From Eutreptiella sp. 'Long Island Sound 2002' (taxonomy: Eukaryota; Euglenozoa; Euglenophyceae; Eutreptiales; Eutreptiaceae), in assembly GCA_964036045.1 (NCBI GenBank), contig OZ038378.1, forward strand, positions 59,495,408 through 59,559,407: 64,000 nucleotides of DNA, in the 5' to 3' direction. Below the pieces are notes generated by a model. That model did not search any database. It was not told the DNA's origin and was given only the letters and a program-made list of their open reading frames with translations. A program made the translations under genes and the position numbers. Positions 1 through 12,357 of the stretch are shown piece after piece (positions within the stretch are counted from its first letter, which is position 1; each line of letters starts with the position of its first letter).

Positions 1-728
1 CCGGTACTCTATGAGTGAAATTTACCCCTCCTAAACTGTAGTCTGACACCACATTTGACACCGCAATTCGCATAATCCATATTTCCAAACACATCAGCCA
101 TACCTCACACTGTGTACAACATACCGCATATCCCGTACCTCGTATCCCGTACCTCATGACTCATGTCTCAAACCTCATATCCCGTCCTCTATCAAACATC
201 ATATCCCGTACTCTATGAGTGAAATATACCCCTCCTATGCTGTACTCTGATACCACATTTGACACCGCGATTCGCATATTCCATATTTCCAAACACATCA
301 CCCATGCCTCACACTGTGTACAACATACCGCATATCCCGTACCTCGTATCCCGTACCTCATGACTCATGTCTCAAACCTCATATCTCGTACTCTATAAGC
401 GAGAGCGCCACTGCTGCCTGTTGGCTAAAATCGCCAAAAGTCAACAGGCGGGATCATTCGTGCAGATATCCGGATGATCGATTGTGCAGTACATAGAGGT
501 TTTCAAAACAAATGATTCCATGATTTCAGATCGATTTGTCGTGCCAGAAATCGAAATCGCAAATCCGCCAGATGCCATTTCACGGGCACGCGCGCGCGCC
601 AGCAGCAGCGTGCACAATTGGGAGGATTTTTTGGGTATGACGAACGACGACGAACGAGCGAACGAACGAACGAACGAACGAACGAACGAACGTCCATACC
701 ACAATTAAATATATTAAATAGTGCGAAT

Positions 729-749
729 GCCCGCGCTTGAAGCGCGGGC
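729..749. repeat. GC-rich terminal-type hairpin, satellite unit 1
   Basis: A perfect inverted repeat with 10-bp arms (GCCCGCGCTT / AAGCGCGGGC) around one base. Read on the minus strand it is followed seven bases later by CTAT-T, one base off the CTRR-T signature of Helitron 3' ends. Confidence 0.8.
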
Positions 750-1609
750 CATATCACCGTATCACCATGGCACCATATCTCACACCGCACCGCATTTCGC
801 AAACCCAATACAACACACCTCATGTCCCGTACCTCATATCCCGTGCCACATGACTCATGTCTCAAACATCATATCCCGTACTCTATGAGTGAAATTTACC
901 CCTCCTAAACTGTACTCTGGCACCAGATTTGACACCGCGATTCGCATAATCCATATTTCCAAACACATCACCCATACCTCACACTGTGTACCACATACCG
1001 CATATCCCGTACCTCGTATCCCGTACCTCATGACTCATGTCTCAGGCCTCATATCCCGTACTCTATCAAACATCATATACCGTACTCTATGAGTGAAATA
1101 TACCCCTCCTAAACTGTACTCTGACACCACATTTGACACCGCGATTCGCATATTCCATATTTCCAAACACATCACCCATGCCTCACACTGTGTACAACAT
1201 ACCGCATATCCCGTACCTCGTATCCCGTACCTCATGACTCCTGTCTCAAACCTCATATCCCGTACTCTATAAGCGAGAGTGCCACTGCTGCCTGTTGGCT
1301 AAAATCGCCAAACGTCAACAGGCGGGATTATTCGTGCAGTTACCCGGACAATCGATTGTGCAGTACATACAGATTTTTAAAACACATGATTCCATGATTT
1401 CAGATCGATTTCTCGTGCCAGAAATCGAAATCGCAAATCCGCCAGATGCCATTTGACGGGCACGCGCGCGCGCCAGCAGCAGCGTGCACAATTGGGCGGA
1501 GCGCGCGCCAGCAGCAGCGTGCACAATTGGGAGGATTTTTTGGGTATGACGAACGACGACGACGACGACGAACGTCCATACCACAATTAAATATATCAAC
1601 GTTGCGAAT

Positions 1610-1630
1610 GCCCGCGCTTGAAGCGCGGGC
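1610..1630. repeat. GC-rich terminal-type hairpin, satellite unit 2
   Basis: Same 21-base hairpin as at 729-749. On the minus strand the seven-base spacer is conserved but the tetranucleotide after it is ACGT, so this copy has lost a canonical Helitron 3' end or never had one. Confidence 0.8.
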
Positions 1631-2494
1631 CATAACACCATATCACCATAGCACCATACCTCACACCGCACTGCATTTCACATACCCAATACAACACGCC
1701 TCATGTCCCGTACCTCATATCCCGTGCCACCTGACTCATGTCTCAAACATCATATCCCGTACTCTATGAGTGAAACTTACCGCTCCTAAACTGTACTCTG
1801 ACAGCACATTTGACACCGCGATTCGCATAATCCATATTTCCAAACACATCAACAATACCTCACACTGTGTACAACATACCGCAAATCCCGTACCTCGTAT
1901 CCCGTACCTCACTCAAACATCATATCCCGTACTTTACGATCGAAATTTACCCCTCCTAAACTGTACTCTGACACCACATTTGACACCGCGATTCGCATAA
2001 TCCATATTTCCAAACACATCACCTATACCTCACACTGTGTACCACATACCGCATATCCCGTACCTCGTATCCCGTACCTCATGACTCATGTCTCAAACCT
2101 CATATCCCGTACTCTATAAGCGAGAGAACTGTCACCACTGCTGCCTGTTGGCTAAAATCGCCAAAAGTCAACAGGTGGGATGATTCGTGCGGATACCCGG
2201 ATAATCGATTGTACAGTACATACAGATTTTTAAAACACGTGATTCCATGATTTCAGATCGATTTCTCGTGCCAGAAATCGAAATCGCAAATCCGCCAGAT
2301 GCCATTTGACGGGCACGCGCGCGCGCCAGTAGCAGCGTGCACAATTGGGTGGATTTTTTGGGTATGACGAACGACGACTACGACACGCGCGCGCGCCAGC
2401 AGCAGCGTGCACGATTGGGAGGATTTTTTGGGTATGACGAACGACGACGACAAACGACGACGACGACGAACCATAGCACAATTAAATATAATAA

Positions 2495-2526
2495 CTAGTG
2501 TAAATGCCCGCGCTTGAAGCGCGGGC
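2495..2526 (-). other. Helitron 3' terminus (hairpin plus CTAG)
   Basis: On the minus strand the hairpin at 2526-2506 (10-bp GC-rich arms) is followed by ATTTACA and then CTAG at 2498-2495, with TT beyond. Hairpin, short spacer, CTRR and a flanking T is the canonical Helitron 3' end. It lies on the correct side of and in the correct orientation for the Rep-helicase gene. Confidence 0.8.
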
Positions 2527-3078
2527 CGTACCGACAACAGGGCAGCTATACTCGCGAAGTTGGCCCCTTGGAGGAATCCGTAACTTTCGTTGAAAGGAGT
2601 GTTGCAAATGGATTTTTACCACGTTGCAAACTGTGACATCTATTAGTTGGACGCAAAACACTTCTAATGGGCATTATCTCTTTTGCGGTAAAGTATTCGG
2701 TGTTTGTATGTTTGCAGTGTTGTAGCTAACGAATTCTGAAAAAAAAGTAATGAGGAGGACAGTTTAAAGGCACCACGTAACGCCGCTTGGTTAATTTGTA
2801 CTTGGAAGTTGTCGAGGGTTTGAAGATTGAGCGGCTTATAGTAGCAAGCCATTGCTCTTTGGGAGAACCCAAAAAGAATTATGACCAACTTCCTTACCCG
2901 AAGGGAATGAAGATGCTTACCAGACACAATGTGGCAAATAATTGCGTTTGAAAATTGTTTTGCTATTTAATGGGACGAAACATATTTTCAGACAAATAGA
3001 ACCTTGACAATATTCACTTTAGGGGCAAGTTCACCCACACACCAACAGGAATGCCAACCGACAATAGCTACATGAGAG

Positions 3079-3160
3079 GTGAATCTCGCATCATACAAGG
3101 TTCAAAGCGTTTTCTTACTTGCTGGCGTCGCCCCAAGCACATGTTCCTACAATGACACGG
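3079..3160 (-). pseudogene. Decayed second copy of the helicase C-terminus
   Basis: Read on the minus strand, this stretch translates as RVIVGTCAWGDASK, stop, ENALNLV, stop, CEIH. That aligns with the true helicase end just upstream, RVILGERAWGDVTKEANTPN and following residues (about 3385-3470). The DNA is clearly similar but diverged, with two stops. It therefore records an older helicase copy, either an earlier tandem Helitron or a duplicated 3' end, trapped between the present helicase gene and the terminus. Confidence 0.65.
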
Positions 3161-3384
3161 CTTGTACGGCATAATGTACATTGTCAGCGGCTGCGCCGTT
3201 AGTGATAGAGGTTGACTTAGCACCAAAGTCGTAGTCAGGGTTAGGGCAAGGGTCAAGGTGAGGGTTGGTTTCAAATATATGTTGAAAACGGTTGGTTTCA
3301 GATGTAAATGGAACGTGAACAAGACACACCCCGGTGTCAGGTGGAGCCACACGTCATCCAGCAAGGCAATTGACCACGGCGAAA

Positions 3385-5019
3385 TCAAGAAAAAATTTCA
3401 GACCATACAATGTTCGGAGTGTTTGCTTCCTTAGTTACATCCCCCCAAGCACGTTCCCCTAAAATGACGCGAACGCCACGGCGTGAGGTAACCCGGGAAA
3501 AGCCAACATATAGCTGTCCATGGGCAAAAACAGGATTCTCCAAGAGCAACCCCAATCTTTCAAACGACTGCCCTTGGGAGCGATTAATCGTCAAGGCGAA
3601 AGCCAACTTTATTGGAAATTGTCGCCTAATAAATCTGATCGACAACATTTCAGAATCACCACACGTCAAATTGATGCGTGGAATGAGCACAACATTTCCT
3701 TTTCGGAGACCTGAGACAATTTCTGCTTGGATGTTGAAATCCAGGCACTTTGTTACCAACAAGCGTGTTCCATTCATCAACCCCTCTGTACGATTGAGAT
3801 TGCGCAGTAGAATGATAGGGGCCCCGACCTTAAGCTTGAGCTGGTGACGTGCCATGCCCGGAGGCTCAAGCTTGTTCAAGAGTTCCGGAGGATAGGTAGC
3901 TGCATCTTCTTGGCAATCGGCACCAAAATAGTCCTTACTAACATAAAGAAACTCCTCTCCTGGCAAGCTCTGCAGCGCCGCTTCGTTGATAGCATTGGTT
4001 TCTTGATTTCGGGGTGCCAGAATACAACCAGACATAATTTCCTCCTTGTTCATGGTTGGAAAGACGTGGTTTACCAGTGGCCAGGGGTCATCGCTTGGGA
4101 TCAACATGTCTTCTGGTATGGGCAACGGATTCTCGATGGTGTCCTCCCCAACGGATAGCAACCAGCGTGCAAACTCACGGGTCTCGTCATCGTCAACTTG
4201 AGAAGTGCCTCGCACCCGAATATTGGTCGTCAATTCGAGTGTTTTGAAATAGGGCCAGAGGAAGGATTTCTTGAGAGTAGCTGCTATCATGGCCGCTCGA
4301 GAGCCACGAGGTACAACGGGCAAAATTTGCCTCCAATCCCCCGTCATGACGACGGTCTTGCCCCCGAAGGGAACAAGTCGCAGTGCTTCATCATTGGCAC
4401 CCATGATATCTTTGAGCAATTCATCCAATACACGGAAGCAATCGTTGTCTGCCATGGGCGCCTCATCCCACACAATGAGTTGGCACTCATGAAGTTCCGC
4501 GGCACGTTTGCTCTCCACAGGAATGGATGATGTTCCGCCCTTTTGCGGCGAAATACCAAAAGCTGAGTGCGCAGTTGAACCATCATCCAAAAGAAGAGAA
4601 GCGATGCCACTTGAGGCAACCGCAATCGCCCGTCGTCCCTGACTCCGTACATAGGCCAACATTAAATTGTTCACGTAAGTCTTTCCGCAACCACCGCAAC
4701 TCAAAATGAAGAAGCACTTTGCGTCGTTGTTGTCCAAATGTGTACTCGCAGTGACCTGGTCGTAGATGTTGCGTTGCTGCTCTGTCAAGGTTGGCACACC
4801 ATCCTCAACAACACGTCGCAAGTGTGCAACATCATACCCTTCATCGTGACCGCCAGGCTTATGGGACATTGCACTGGGCACTTGAAACGGCATAGAAGGA
4901 AACGAGCGAAGAGAAAGTCCTTGCTTTTGCAGCATGCCCTCGACCCGCAATAGGGCTTCATTCACAATCTCGGCATGCGTTGGCTCGTTTTTTGTGCCAG
5001 GATGTGTACGTTGCCAATT
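3385..5019 (-). pseudogene. Helitron PIF1-like helicase domain
   Basis: This is the helicase half of the Rep-Hel protein, a superfamily 1B 5'-3' DNA helicase of the PIF1 family that unwinds DNA during rolling-circle transposition. From the GTG at 4965, Walker A GGCGKT is at residues 91-96, Walker B VWDEA at 165-169 and the GDWRQ motif at 209-213. The late motifs LTINRSQGQSF and YVGFSRVTSRRGV are near the C-terminus. The frame is open from 5019 and is the same frame as the Rep part, with no separate ATG. It is therefore the C-terminal half of one protein, cut off by the TGA at 5020-5022. All helicase motifs look intact. Confidence 0.88.
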
Positions 5020-7851
5020 TCAACGAATGTCGCTGATGAACTCTTCCTCGTACTTTAACCACAGCTTGTAGGGATCTTTTGGGGAGTTGTACTCCAAGAT
5101 GGTGCAAAAAAGAAGTCGTAGTCGGCCGGATTTGTAGTACATTTTTGCCTCGTTCAGACATTGTTCCCACTCGGTGTCATCTTCTAGAAGGCCGCGACGT
5201 ACGCCTGCTTCTTGAAAAGTGGCACATAGGTTGCCGTTAACGGTACGCAAATCTTGGAAAGAGGTTGCACCAGCAACATGGTGTAACAATAGTCGGAGAA
5301 AGTATACTTCGCCCGCATTCGGGAGCACAAAGTACATGCGACCAATTACCGTGTTTAGTCCTCTCTTCCGAATTTTCCATTCTTTGGTCTTTGCATCATA
5401 CGTGAACCGCTCGGGATAGTCCGTGTACAGCAAGTGCTTACCGAAAGCATGATCCGGCTTGGCGTTGGACTTCAACCAAGCGGTTAGTGGTGTGTCGGGG
5501 GGTCCATCTCCAACGATGTCAGTAAGATGTTGTTGGTCGTGCCATCGAACGTGCTGCTGGTTTTCTAAGTGAACTGGTAGCCGCAATACCGCGGGAAATT
5601 GCTCATGTAAGTCAAATGCCAATAGTCTCCACACTCCTTCAGATGTGCAAATGTACCGGCCCTCCACGAACTCCACAACTTCGTTGACTTGATCATCTCG
5701 TAGGGTGGCGTCGTACCGGTCAAACCCCTTGTAAATATACTCGTGCAAGTATTTGATAGCCGCAAGTGAGGCACAGTACTCCACGTTGATGTGGCAAGCA
5801 TATTTTCTGGCCAACGCACGCACATGTGGAACCACCCAACGATTATCAAGTTCATGCCCCCTGCATGTTATAGTGCGGCCGTTGTTGCGACGGCGATAAA
5901 GAGGATATCCATTTTCGCTGTTCATGGTCACATCTTGGAATTCCTTCGGGTACCGATTCTTACAATGTCCATCCTTCATGCATGCACAGTTCGGGCCGAG
6001 GGAACCGCATGGACCGTGCATGTAGCATTTTGCAATAATCTCGTACAGCTCCGGGTCCTCATCCTCGTCTGGAATCTCAGCACAAATGACGGAATCATAA
6101 TCGTCAGGTGTGAGCAATTTGTAGCCGGCGGCAAAGATAACCAGGATATGTGCATGTGGTAGCCCACGTTTTTGAAATTCGATGACATACATGTGGCCGA
6201 CTGTGCGACCAAGACAACCATCCTTCAGAAGGTCTTCTAACGAAGACTGCAGCTTCAGCTTGAAAACACGGGTAATCAAATCAGGACGATCATTTGGTTT
6301 TTGTCCTGGCAGTAGAGCGGCCTCCACCTCCGGCCAATTGGGATTGGCTGTCATGGTAATGAACAGGTCTGCCTTGCCCCGTTTGCTACAAATAGCAATC
6401 CCATCCTGAAAAGCGGCATGAAGAGCGCGCGGACTCCCGCCAAAAGAGCTGGGCAAAATTACCCGCTTTTCAACGGATGAAGCGTCGCGATCACCTTTTT
6501 TGGTGGCATCTTCAACACCCGAATACAAATGTGTGCGCAATTTGGACTGGTTCTGAGAGACATATTGCAAGCGTTGAGATTCCACTTTGCGGTACTGGTC
6601 CACGATGTATTCTTCGTACAATTTTTGACATCTTTGCAAATAATTTCCAGTGTACGATTCCGGACGTTGCATGAGGTAGAAGGCGGCAAAGTCTCGGGCT
6701 GTAACCGTCTGACGGCTTTTGGCCTTTGGGGCATTGCCTTGCTCTAGATTTTCGCACCCGCCGCGCTGACGCCGATAAGTGACATTGAGGGGAATGTCAG
6801 TTGTCCACCCTTGCTCACCGCGCGGAAAAAGGAGTACAAAGTGTAAAGGATCGTAGGCAGAGTTCAAGTCGGTGATACGTTTGACCCCACCTCCATGCAT
6901 GCGGACCGCAATGCTACGAGGAGCGGCGACATGACTGCCATCCGGAATGAACGCTGCAATGTCGCTGACACGGGGAACATTGTAGGTGCGTGGGTCAACG
7001 TTGGCATTGCACCGCAGCAAGATGGTCACATTGGGGACCTCAAGTTCAGCCGAGTGTTGAAAAACCTGTACATAGGCGTTGTGTGTGTTCAGCATAGCTC
7101 CCAGTTGGCGGAGTAGATCCTCTCTCAATTCCGATGACAGTGGAAGTCCTTGCCATGCCTTCAGTTGATCTTCGGTTTCCAAAATGTACACCTGTGCAAA
7201 CCGGGCTGGTTGATTTTCTCTCGGCCTCAGGGGACCCATGCGGTGATACACATTTCCAGACACCCGAAACTGGTGGGGGCCACCCGCCATTGGCCCTTTC
7301 GTGAACCGCATGTCGATATTTGCTTCAAGAGAGGCCATGGTGAAGGCTGAGTTGTACTTTCGAATGTTTTGCCGAAAATGGCGTCCCTGTCCGGTTTGCT
7401 CGGTCAATAGGGTTTTGAGCGGTTCCGGTCGATCAAGCAGAATGGGCAGTTTCACTTGTCCGCCACGGCAACAAATGGTAGGTCGCTCGGCACTCCAACG
7501 TAAAGCGTGACAATGTTCACACTCCACTTCCATGTTGTCAAGGACGTGACGCTTGATGTGGGTAATATCTTCATCGGCGTTTGATCTAAACAAGCATTCG
7601 TGGCGCAACCTTTGCATTTCCAATGCATGGGCCCTCCGCGCTCGCCTTTGCTCATTGATGTTGTCTTTGGCCTCTGGATATCGCTCCCGTCTTTCCTCAT
7701 TGATGTTGTCCTTGTTCTGCGCGTACGCCTCTGGATATCGCTCCCGTCTTTCCTCATTGATGTTGTCCTTGTTCTGCGCGTACGCCTCTGGATATCGCTC
7801 CCGTCTTTGCTCATTGATGGTGTCCTTGTTCTGCGCGTACGCCTCTGGATA
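5020..7851 (-). pseudogene. Helitron Rep (HUH endonuclease) domain
   Basis: This is the replication-initiator domain of the Helitron (Helitron helicase-like N-terminal family). It nicks and joins single strands through tyrosines with metal held by an HUH motif. Counting from the internal Met at 7623, GLPHAHIL gives H490-x-H492. The tyrosine block AIKYLHEYIYKGFD lies at about 618-631 and carries the two-Tyr pattern typical of Helitrons. The frame continues upstream through the basic repeats to 7851 and is closed only by TGA at 7852-7854 on the left of the N-terminal part. Downstream, TGA at 5020-5022 separates it from the helicase, with 18 open codons linking the two. Confidence 0.88.
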
Positions 7852-9153
7852 TCACTCCCATCTTTGCTCATTGATGGTGTCCTTGTTCAGCGCGTAAGCC
7901 TCTGGATATTTCGCCCCTCTTTGCTCATTGATGTTGTCCTTGTCCGCCTCTTGATATCGCTGCCGTCTTTGCTCATTGATGTTGTCCTTGTCCGCCTCTT
8001 GATATCGCTGCCGTCTTTGCTCATTGATGTTGTCCTTGTTTGCCTCTTGATATCGCTCCCGTCTTCGCGCATTGATGCTATCCTTCTTTTGCGCGTACAG
8101 CTGTTTATATCGTTCTCGTCTTTGCTTATTGACTTCGTCCCTGACATCTTGATATCGTTCGCGTCTTTGTTTATTGAATTCGTCCTTGCTTTGCGTGCAT
8201 CGTGCTCGTTTTTCAGCATGTCCATCATCGCTTTCCCCTGCATTTAGGTCTAAATGTGGTTCTCGTGTTCGCTTTTTTCGTGCTTCTACACCATGCGTGT
8301 CCGCAGAAATGGGTTGTGCCATCACATTTGGAGATCCGAGTGCACGTGATGCACTGCTAGCCGGGTGGCCAAAGTTGGGGTTCATATGTGGGTTCAATCC
8401 GAACCGGCCTGAGCCAAGCGGCGGAATCCTCGCAAAGCTTTGGTGGGAAGATGGATCAAACCAAGGCTGGTCGGGAACGTTTTGTGGGGGCATTGGCAGA
8501 TATGGAGGGAAGTATGGCTGAGCTTCGGATAGTAAAGCTGTTGATGTGTAATTGACCGCCATGCGATGGACACCCGGGGACGCAACGGCACTGGAACTTA
8601 GAGGCATGGTGAAGGACAACGACCCGGGCGTTGGGATTGGCCCCTCAAATTGTACATTTGGGGTGGATGGGGTACAGCTTGTTGCCCCAAGCGGTAACGG
8701 CAATGGACCAGGTTGAATGTTTGAAGTTTGTACAGGTGGAGGATTGGATGATATTGACGGCGACGAAGCTTCACGCACCGCCATAACTATCCCCGAAAGC
8801 ATCATTGCTGACATAAGATCCCTCCAGGCATAGTGGTCTTCTTCTTGCCAAAAGAAAAGACGACCCGTAATCCGCTTTTGAGTTGCATCCATCCAACGGT
8901 TGAAAATGGGATAATAGTGCATATTCTGTTGTACGAAAGCATGCACTCTTTCCGCGTCATGGTCGGATAATTCAGGCAACATGGCGCAACAAATCAATCT
9001 TGACAAAGAAGAAATGGAAACAATAAGGGCAAGAACCTGACTGTTCGGTGTGGCCATGTATGCATAGCACATTGGATGTGCACTGGGGTTTTTTTTCTTG
9101 AAATGGTGTTTAGTGATTGGTTGTATTTTGGGCGTACGTAGCCTTGTATGCAT
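7852..9153 (-). pseudogene. Helitron N-terminal region with basic coiled repeats
   Basis: This is the N-terminal part of the same reading frame as the Rep domain. About the first 270 residues are low in recognisable motifs and Pro/Ser-rich. There follow a basic patch (ARKKRTREPH) and tandem repeats of the NINEQRRQRYQEADKD type, continuing past the stop as QNKDNINEERRERYPEAYA. Such RR-RY repeats are common at the start of algal and protist Helitron proteins and may bind DNA. The stop is TGA where sister repeats have CGA, and a second G-to-A change lies seven bases away on the plus strand. That suggests CpG decay of a once-open frame. Confidence 0.75.
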
Positions 9154-12100
9154 ACCACATTGGAATGATGTCCAGTGATTGGGTATACATGCGGCAAACC
9201 TCGAGATGCTATAATGGCATCATGCCCCTACCACTCCATCCTTTACACCTAGTCGCTCTGCCTTCTTAATTGTCATTCGCCAAGTGAGCCTTCACTAAAA
9301 GGCACATTGGTATGTGCCACAGCCACAACTACACACTGAATTGTACATCGCCACCAGACATCCTTTGGATGTTGTAGTTGTGATCAACTATCGAGATCCC
9401 TATTGACGTGTCCGTTTCTGTTTGTCATTTGCGGTGGTGAGAACATGCACATTGTTCTCCACCCAGCAATCGATGGTGTTGGTTGCGAATGGCCCACCCA
9501 AGGCAATACCAACATGGCCTTGGGTCTCCAGCGAAACATCCAGCACATAATTTTGCTGCCACTTCCCGGATTTTCGGTAATCCCATCCGCCGTGCCTTTT
9601 GCTGCACTTGATCATGGCCAATGGGACTTTCCACATCGATATAATCCAACGGTCTCTTCTCTTCCTCCGTTCCTTGAAGAAGTGGGGGAGCCCAGCTTGG
9701 CAACGACGCTGATGGTTGTGCCCGAGGCATTATGTTTGATTGATGAGGTCTGAAATTGCAGTTTGTGTAAGTGCGTGTGTGCTTCAGGGCAAGGTAAGAA
9801 AGGCAAGGAAGACATCATGCACGGCCGAGAAACATATTTCAAAAACAAAAAAAAGCAAGGTTTTTGTATGAAAATGGAAAGAAAACATTTTGCAGGACCA
9901 AGAAACATTTTGCAAACAAAAAAACAAGGTTTTTGTATTGTTTTTTTGTCTATTTTGAAAATTAGGCCAACTGGACCCACAACTGGTCAATGGATTGAAA
10001 ACTGGTCATTTTACCCTACAAACTGGCAATAGGAAGTTGCGCGTCATGCCCGACTTACAGGAGGTTTCCATCTCGTGTTCACCCCTACCACCAAAAGGCG
10101 GAGGTAACTTCCACGAGATTTCCCAACCCTCCAAGCGGTTCGGCTCTTACCCACGAAGGGCAGCCCCGGTCAAAGGGCACATGACAACCCACCTTGGCGG
10201 AAAGATCACCAATTTCCAGGCTGGGCCGCCCATGGAAATCGGAGTTGGGCCGAAGCCACACTCGACCACCCAAGGCCGCAGTACGTAGTACGCAGTACGT
10301 GGTGACTACACCAACCTCCATTTTGCAATCTTCAACCTACCCCCAGCCGAGTTCTTATGATGGTTCGTGATGGCGAACGATCTGGAACCCTTTGACCTTG
10401 TGTCATATACCTGCTGATATCAAAGCAGATTTCCAAACTTCACCTAAAAAAAAAAGCAATGGTCACCGCCAAAACAACTGATGAAGATGATTTGTCAAAT
10501 TTGCTCTCTTTGGTGTCCAACATCGCATGTGCTTGGGACAGCTTTTTTTTTTCCATGGTACTGCAGTTTTTTCACGCAACGGACCATCTTGCATATTGCA
10601 AAACCATTGTTTGCATATACAGACTGACTGATGACAGATAGCAGCAACAGAAAATCAAATCCGACATCAATTCCGCTGCTGTTCTGTGTGAGCATGAATG
10701 TCCCTGCTGAACCTTCAAAACATAGGAATACAGCACGAAATTGCACTCATTTAACCAAAATGATGGAATGGTAGATTCACTGACAACCACAAACATTGCA
10801 ACGAAAACCATGGTGGCCAAGATTGTGCAGTCAGACCCACTTCTGCTGCAGCATGAATGCGTTTAACAAAGCACATATCTCAAACCAGCAACTTGCACTT
10901 GAATTGAAATTGGACCAAGCGCTGGGACATCCAGTGCAAGAGCTCTGAATTTGGCAGCAGTGCAGTATCACTGGAAAGGGCGTAAATGGAACCTCTTTCA
11001 CCTCACAACCGCCATCTCAGGCAATGGAGCAAGGACATAAGCCAGCTTCGACCGAGCACAGCAACGGAACTATCCTGCTTAGCAAGCACAACAATTGGTG
11101 ACCAAGGACGTCCTTCAACATCAGGCGCAGGTGGTACTCACGATACGGAATGCGCTTCTACACAAATGATGCGAATTGTGCTACTTTACAGCGGAACGAG
11201 CCTAAACACTCCAAGTCTTTGCTCCCATGATTGTGTTTGCCATTGGCGGTTGCACAACAATTTTGTGTGTTGCCATGTACGTTAAACACGCTTCTAACCC
11301 CCATGAAAATCTACTATAACACCAAGCCGGACCATAGCCCTTGAGGGTGTTTTCGCATAGTTGCAATTATTGTGGGGATCATGCAGGTAATAACATTAAG
11401 GAGCTGTCACTTGTAAAATCATGCACAATCAAGCAAGTCAAAACCTCCATGCAGGGGGGTGTGCCCTTCTCTTGGGGGGTAGCTATCTTCTTTAGCCACC
11501 AGCCCTCAATGGGACTCATGCAATTAACCACTTCCACACAAAAACATTTCAACTCAAAAACTCGGATTATGCACTACTTACGTATTTGGATTGTGCACTT
11601 TGATTTTCCTCCCATACCAACCAAAAATTGAAATCCCGAACTCATGATTGTTGCTTGTTGGTAGGCCCCCTCCCTTTGAGTAGTGGTGTGAATCTTAATC
11701 TATTTCGATGCATTCACTCAGGTGGTGTTGTAAATAGGTAGTCAGTTTCAGTTTTTTGCGCCAGTCCAAGGGGTTTGCATGTCATAGTTTGTGTGTGGCT
11801 TGCTGTTTTTGCATGCTATTTTTTCTGGTTTTGTTTGATTGCAAAAGTGAGGGGATCACAGAATGTTCAGCGTGTCACTCACCGATCTGCACCTATCTAG
11901 GTAAATAGCCCTGAGTAGCCCTGCTCGCTGGCCATTCCATCCACTGTCCATCCCACAGAAGTGGGGAATCTACCCATACGGGCCGTCAGCTTCAGGGTGG
12001 CGGGCAAAGCCGGGCAACTCCAGACACCAAGGTCAACCCCAGGTCTGACCTACCCTTCAGGGTGCTGCAGCCCATGGTGTACATGAAATCCATGTTGCAC

Positions 12101-12357
12101 TCGCGCATCGCTCAAACATCTATCAACTGCGGGCACTCCACACCCTGGATTGCAAAAGCCCACATAACACAGGATCTAAACTACAGAGCAGCAGGCAATT
12201 TGCATTGACCAGATTTTAATGAAAACGTACGAGCCACACTTTCACATTTGAATCCCACAACGACTATCCCGGCCATTGATATATCAGATCCAATTACATA
12301 GTTTGCGACAACATGTGCCATGATGGCCACGACTGCAAGAACCAAATAGACTTCCTT
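9154..12357. other. Non-coding stretch, no convincing gene
   Basis: I see no protein family here. It should contain the Helitron 5' end. Visible details are an imperfect two-copy A-rich repeat at about 9825-9950 ending each time in CAAGGTTTTTGTAT, a small TACGTAGTACGCAGTACGT patch near 10280, and scattered poly-A/T. An open frame of 78 codons on the minus strand at 9400-9636 has no recognisable motif, and I do not call it. Confidence 0.5.

Larger units (their letters stand above)
1..2494. repeat. Three-unit higher-order satellite array
   Basis: Three tandem units of about 874-881 bp start near 5, 879 and 1760, each opening with a TACTCTATGAG-type block. Within a unit, a CATATCCCGTACCTC-type block is repeated, followed by a GC-rich block with GCAGCAGCGTGCACAATT, a (GACGAACG)n tract, CCACAATTAAATAT and a GC-rich perfect hairpin. 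Sub-repeats within units are themselves duplicated (for example around 1466-1545). Open frames here are satellite translation, not genes. The hairpin matches the Helitron end at 2506-2526, so the units may be tandem non-autonomous Helitron derivatives; that part is inference. Confidence 0.85.
2495..9153 (-). mobile_element. Helitron rolling-circle transposon, inactivated
   Basis: The element reads on the minus strand and encodes the diagnostic Helitron pair, an HUH-type Rep nuclease followed by a PIF1-family helicase, in one frame from 9153 to 3385. The 3' terminus is at 2495: a GC-rich hairpin, a seven-base spacer and CTAG followed by TT, as expected for CTRR-T. The 5' end should start with TC after an A, somewhere right of 9153; I could not place it, so the right boundary is only the end of the reading frame. 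Two in-frame TGA codons (7852-7854, 5020-5022) and no other breaks suggest a recently dead copy. Confidence 0.85.

Noticed and set aside
161-2481. Many open frames of 60-120 codons in the left array
   Set aside because: They are repeat translations occurring in several phases and both strands of the satellite; none has a domain.
5020-7854. TGA reassigned to an amino acid
   Set aside because: Several intact-looking genes here end in TGA (16927, 19326, 35602), and one internal TGA is clearly CGA in sister repeats.
9400-9636. 78-codon minus-strand frame
   Set aside because: Protein-like composition but no motif, no support from neighbours and competing frames on both strands.
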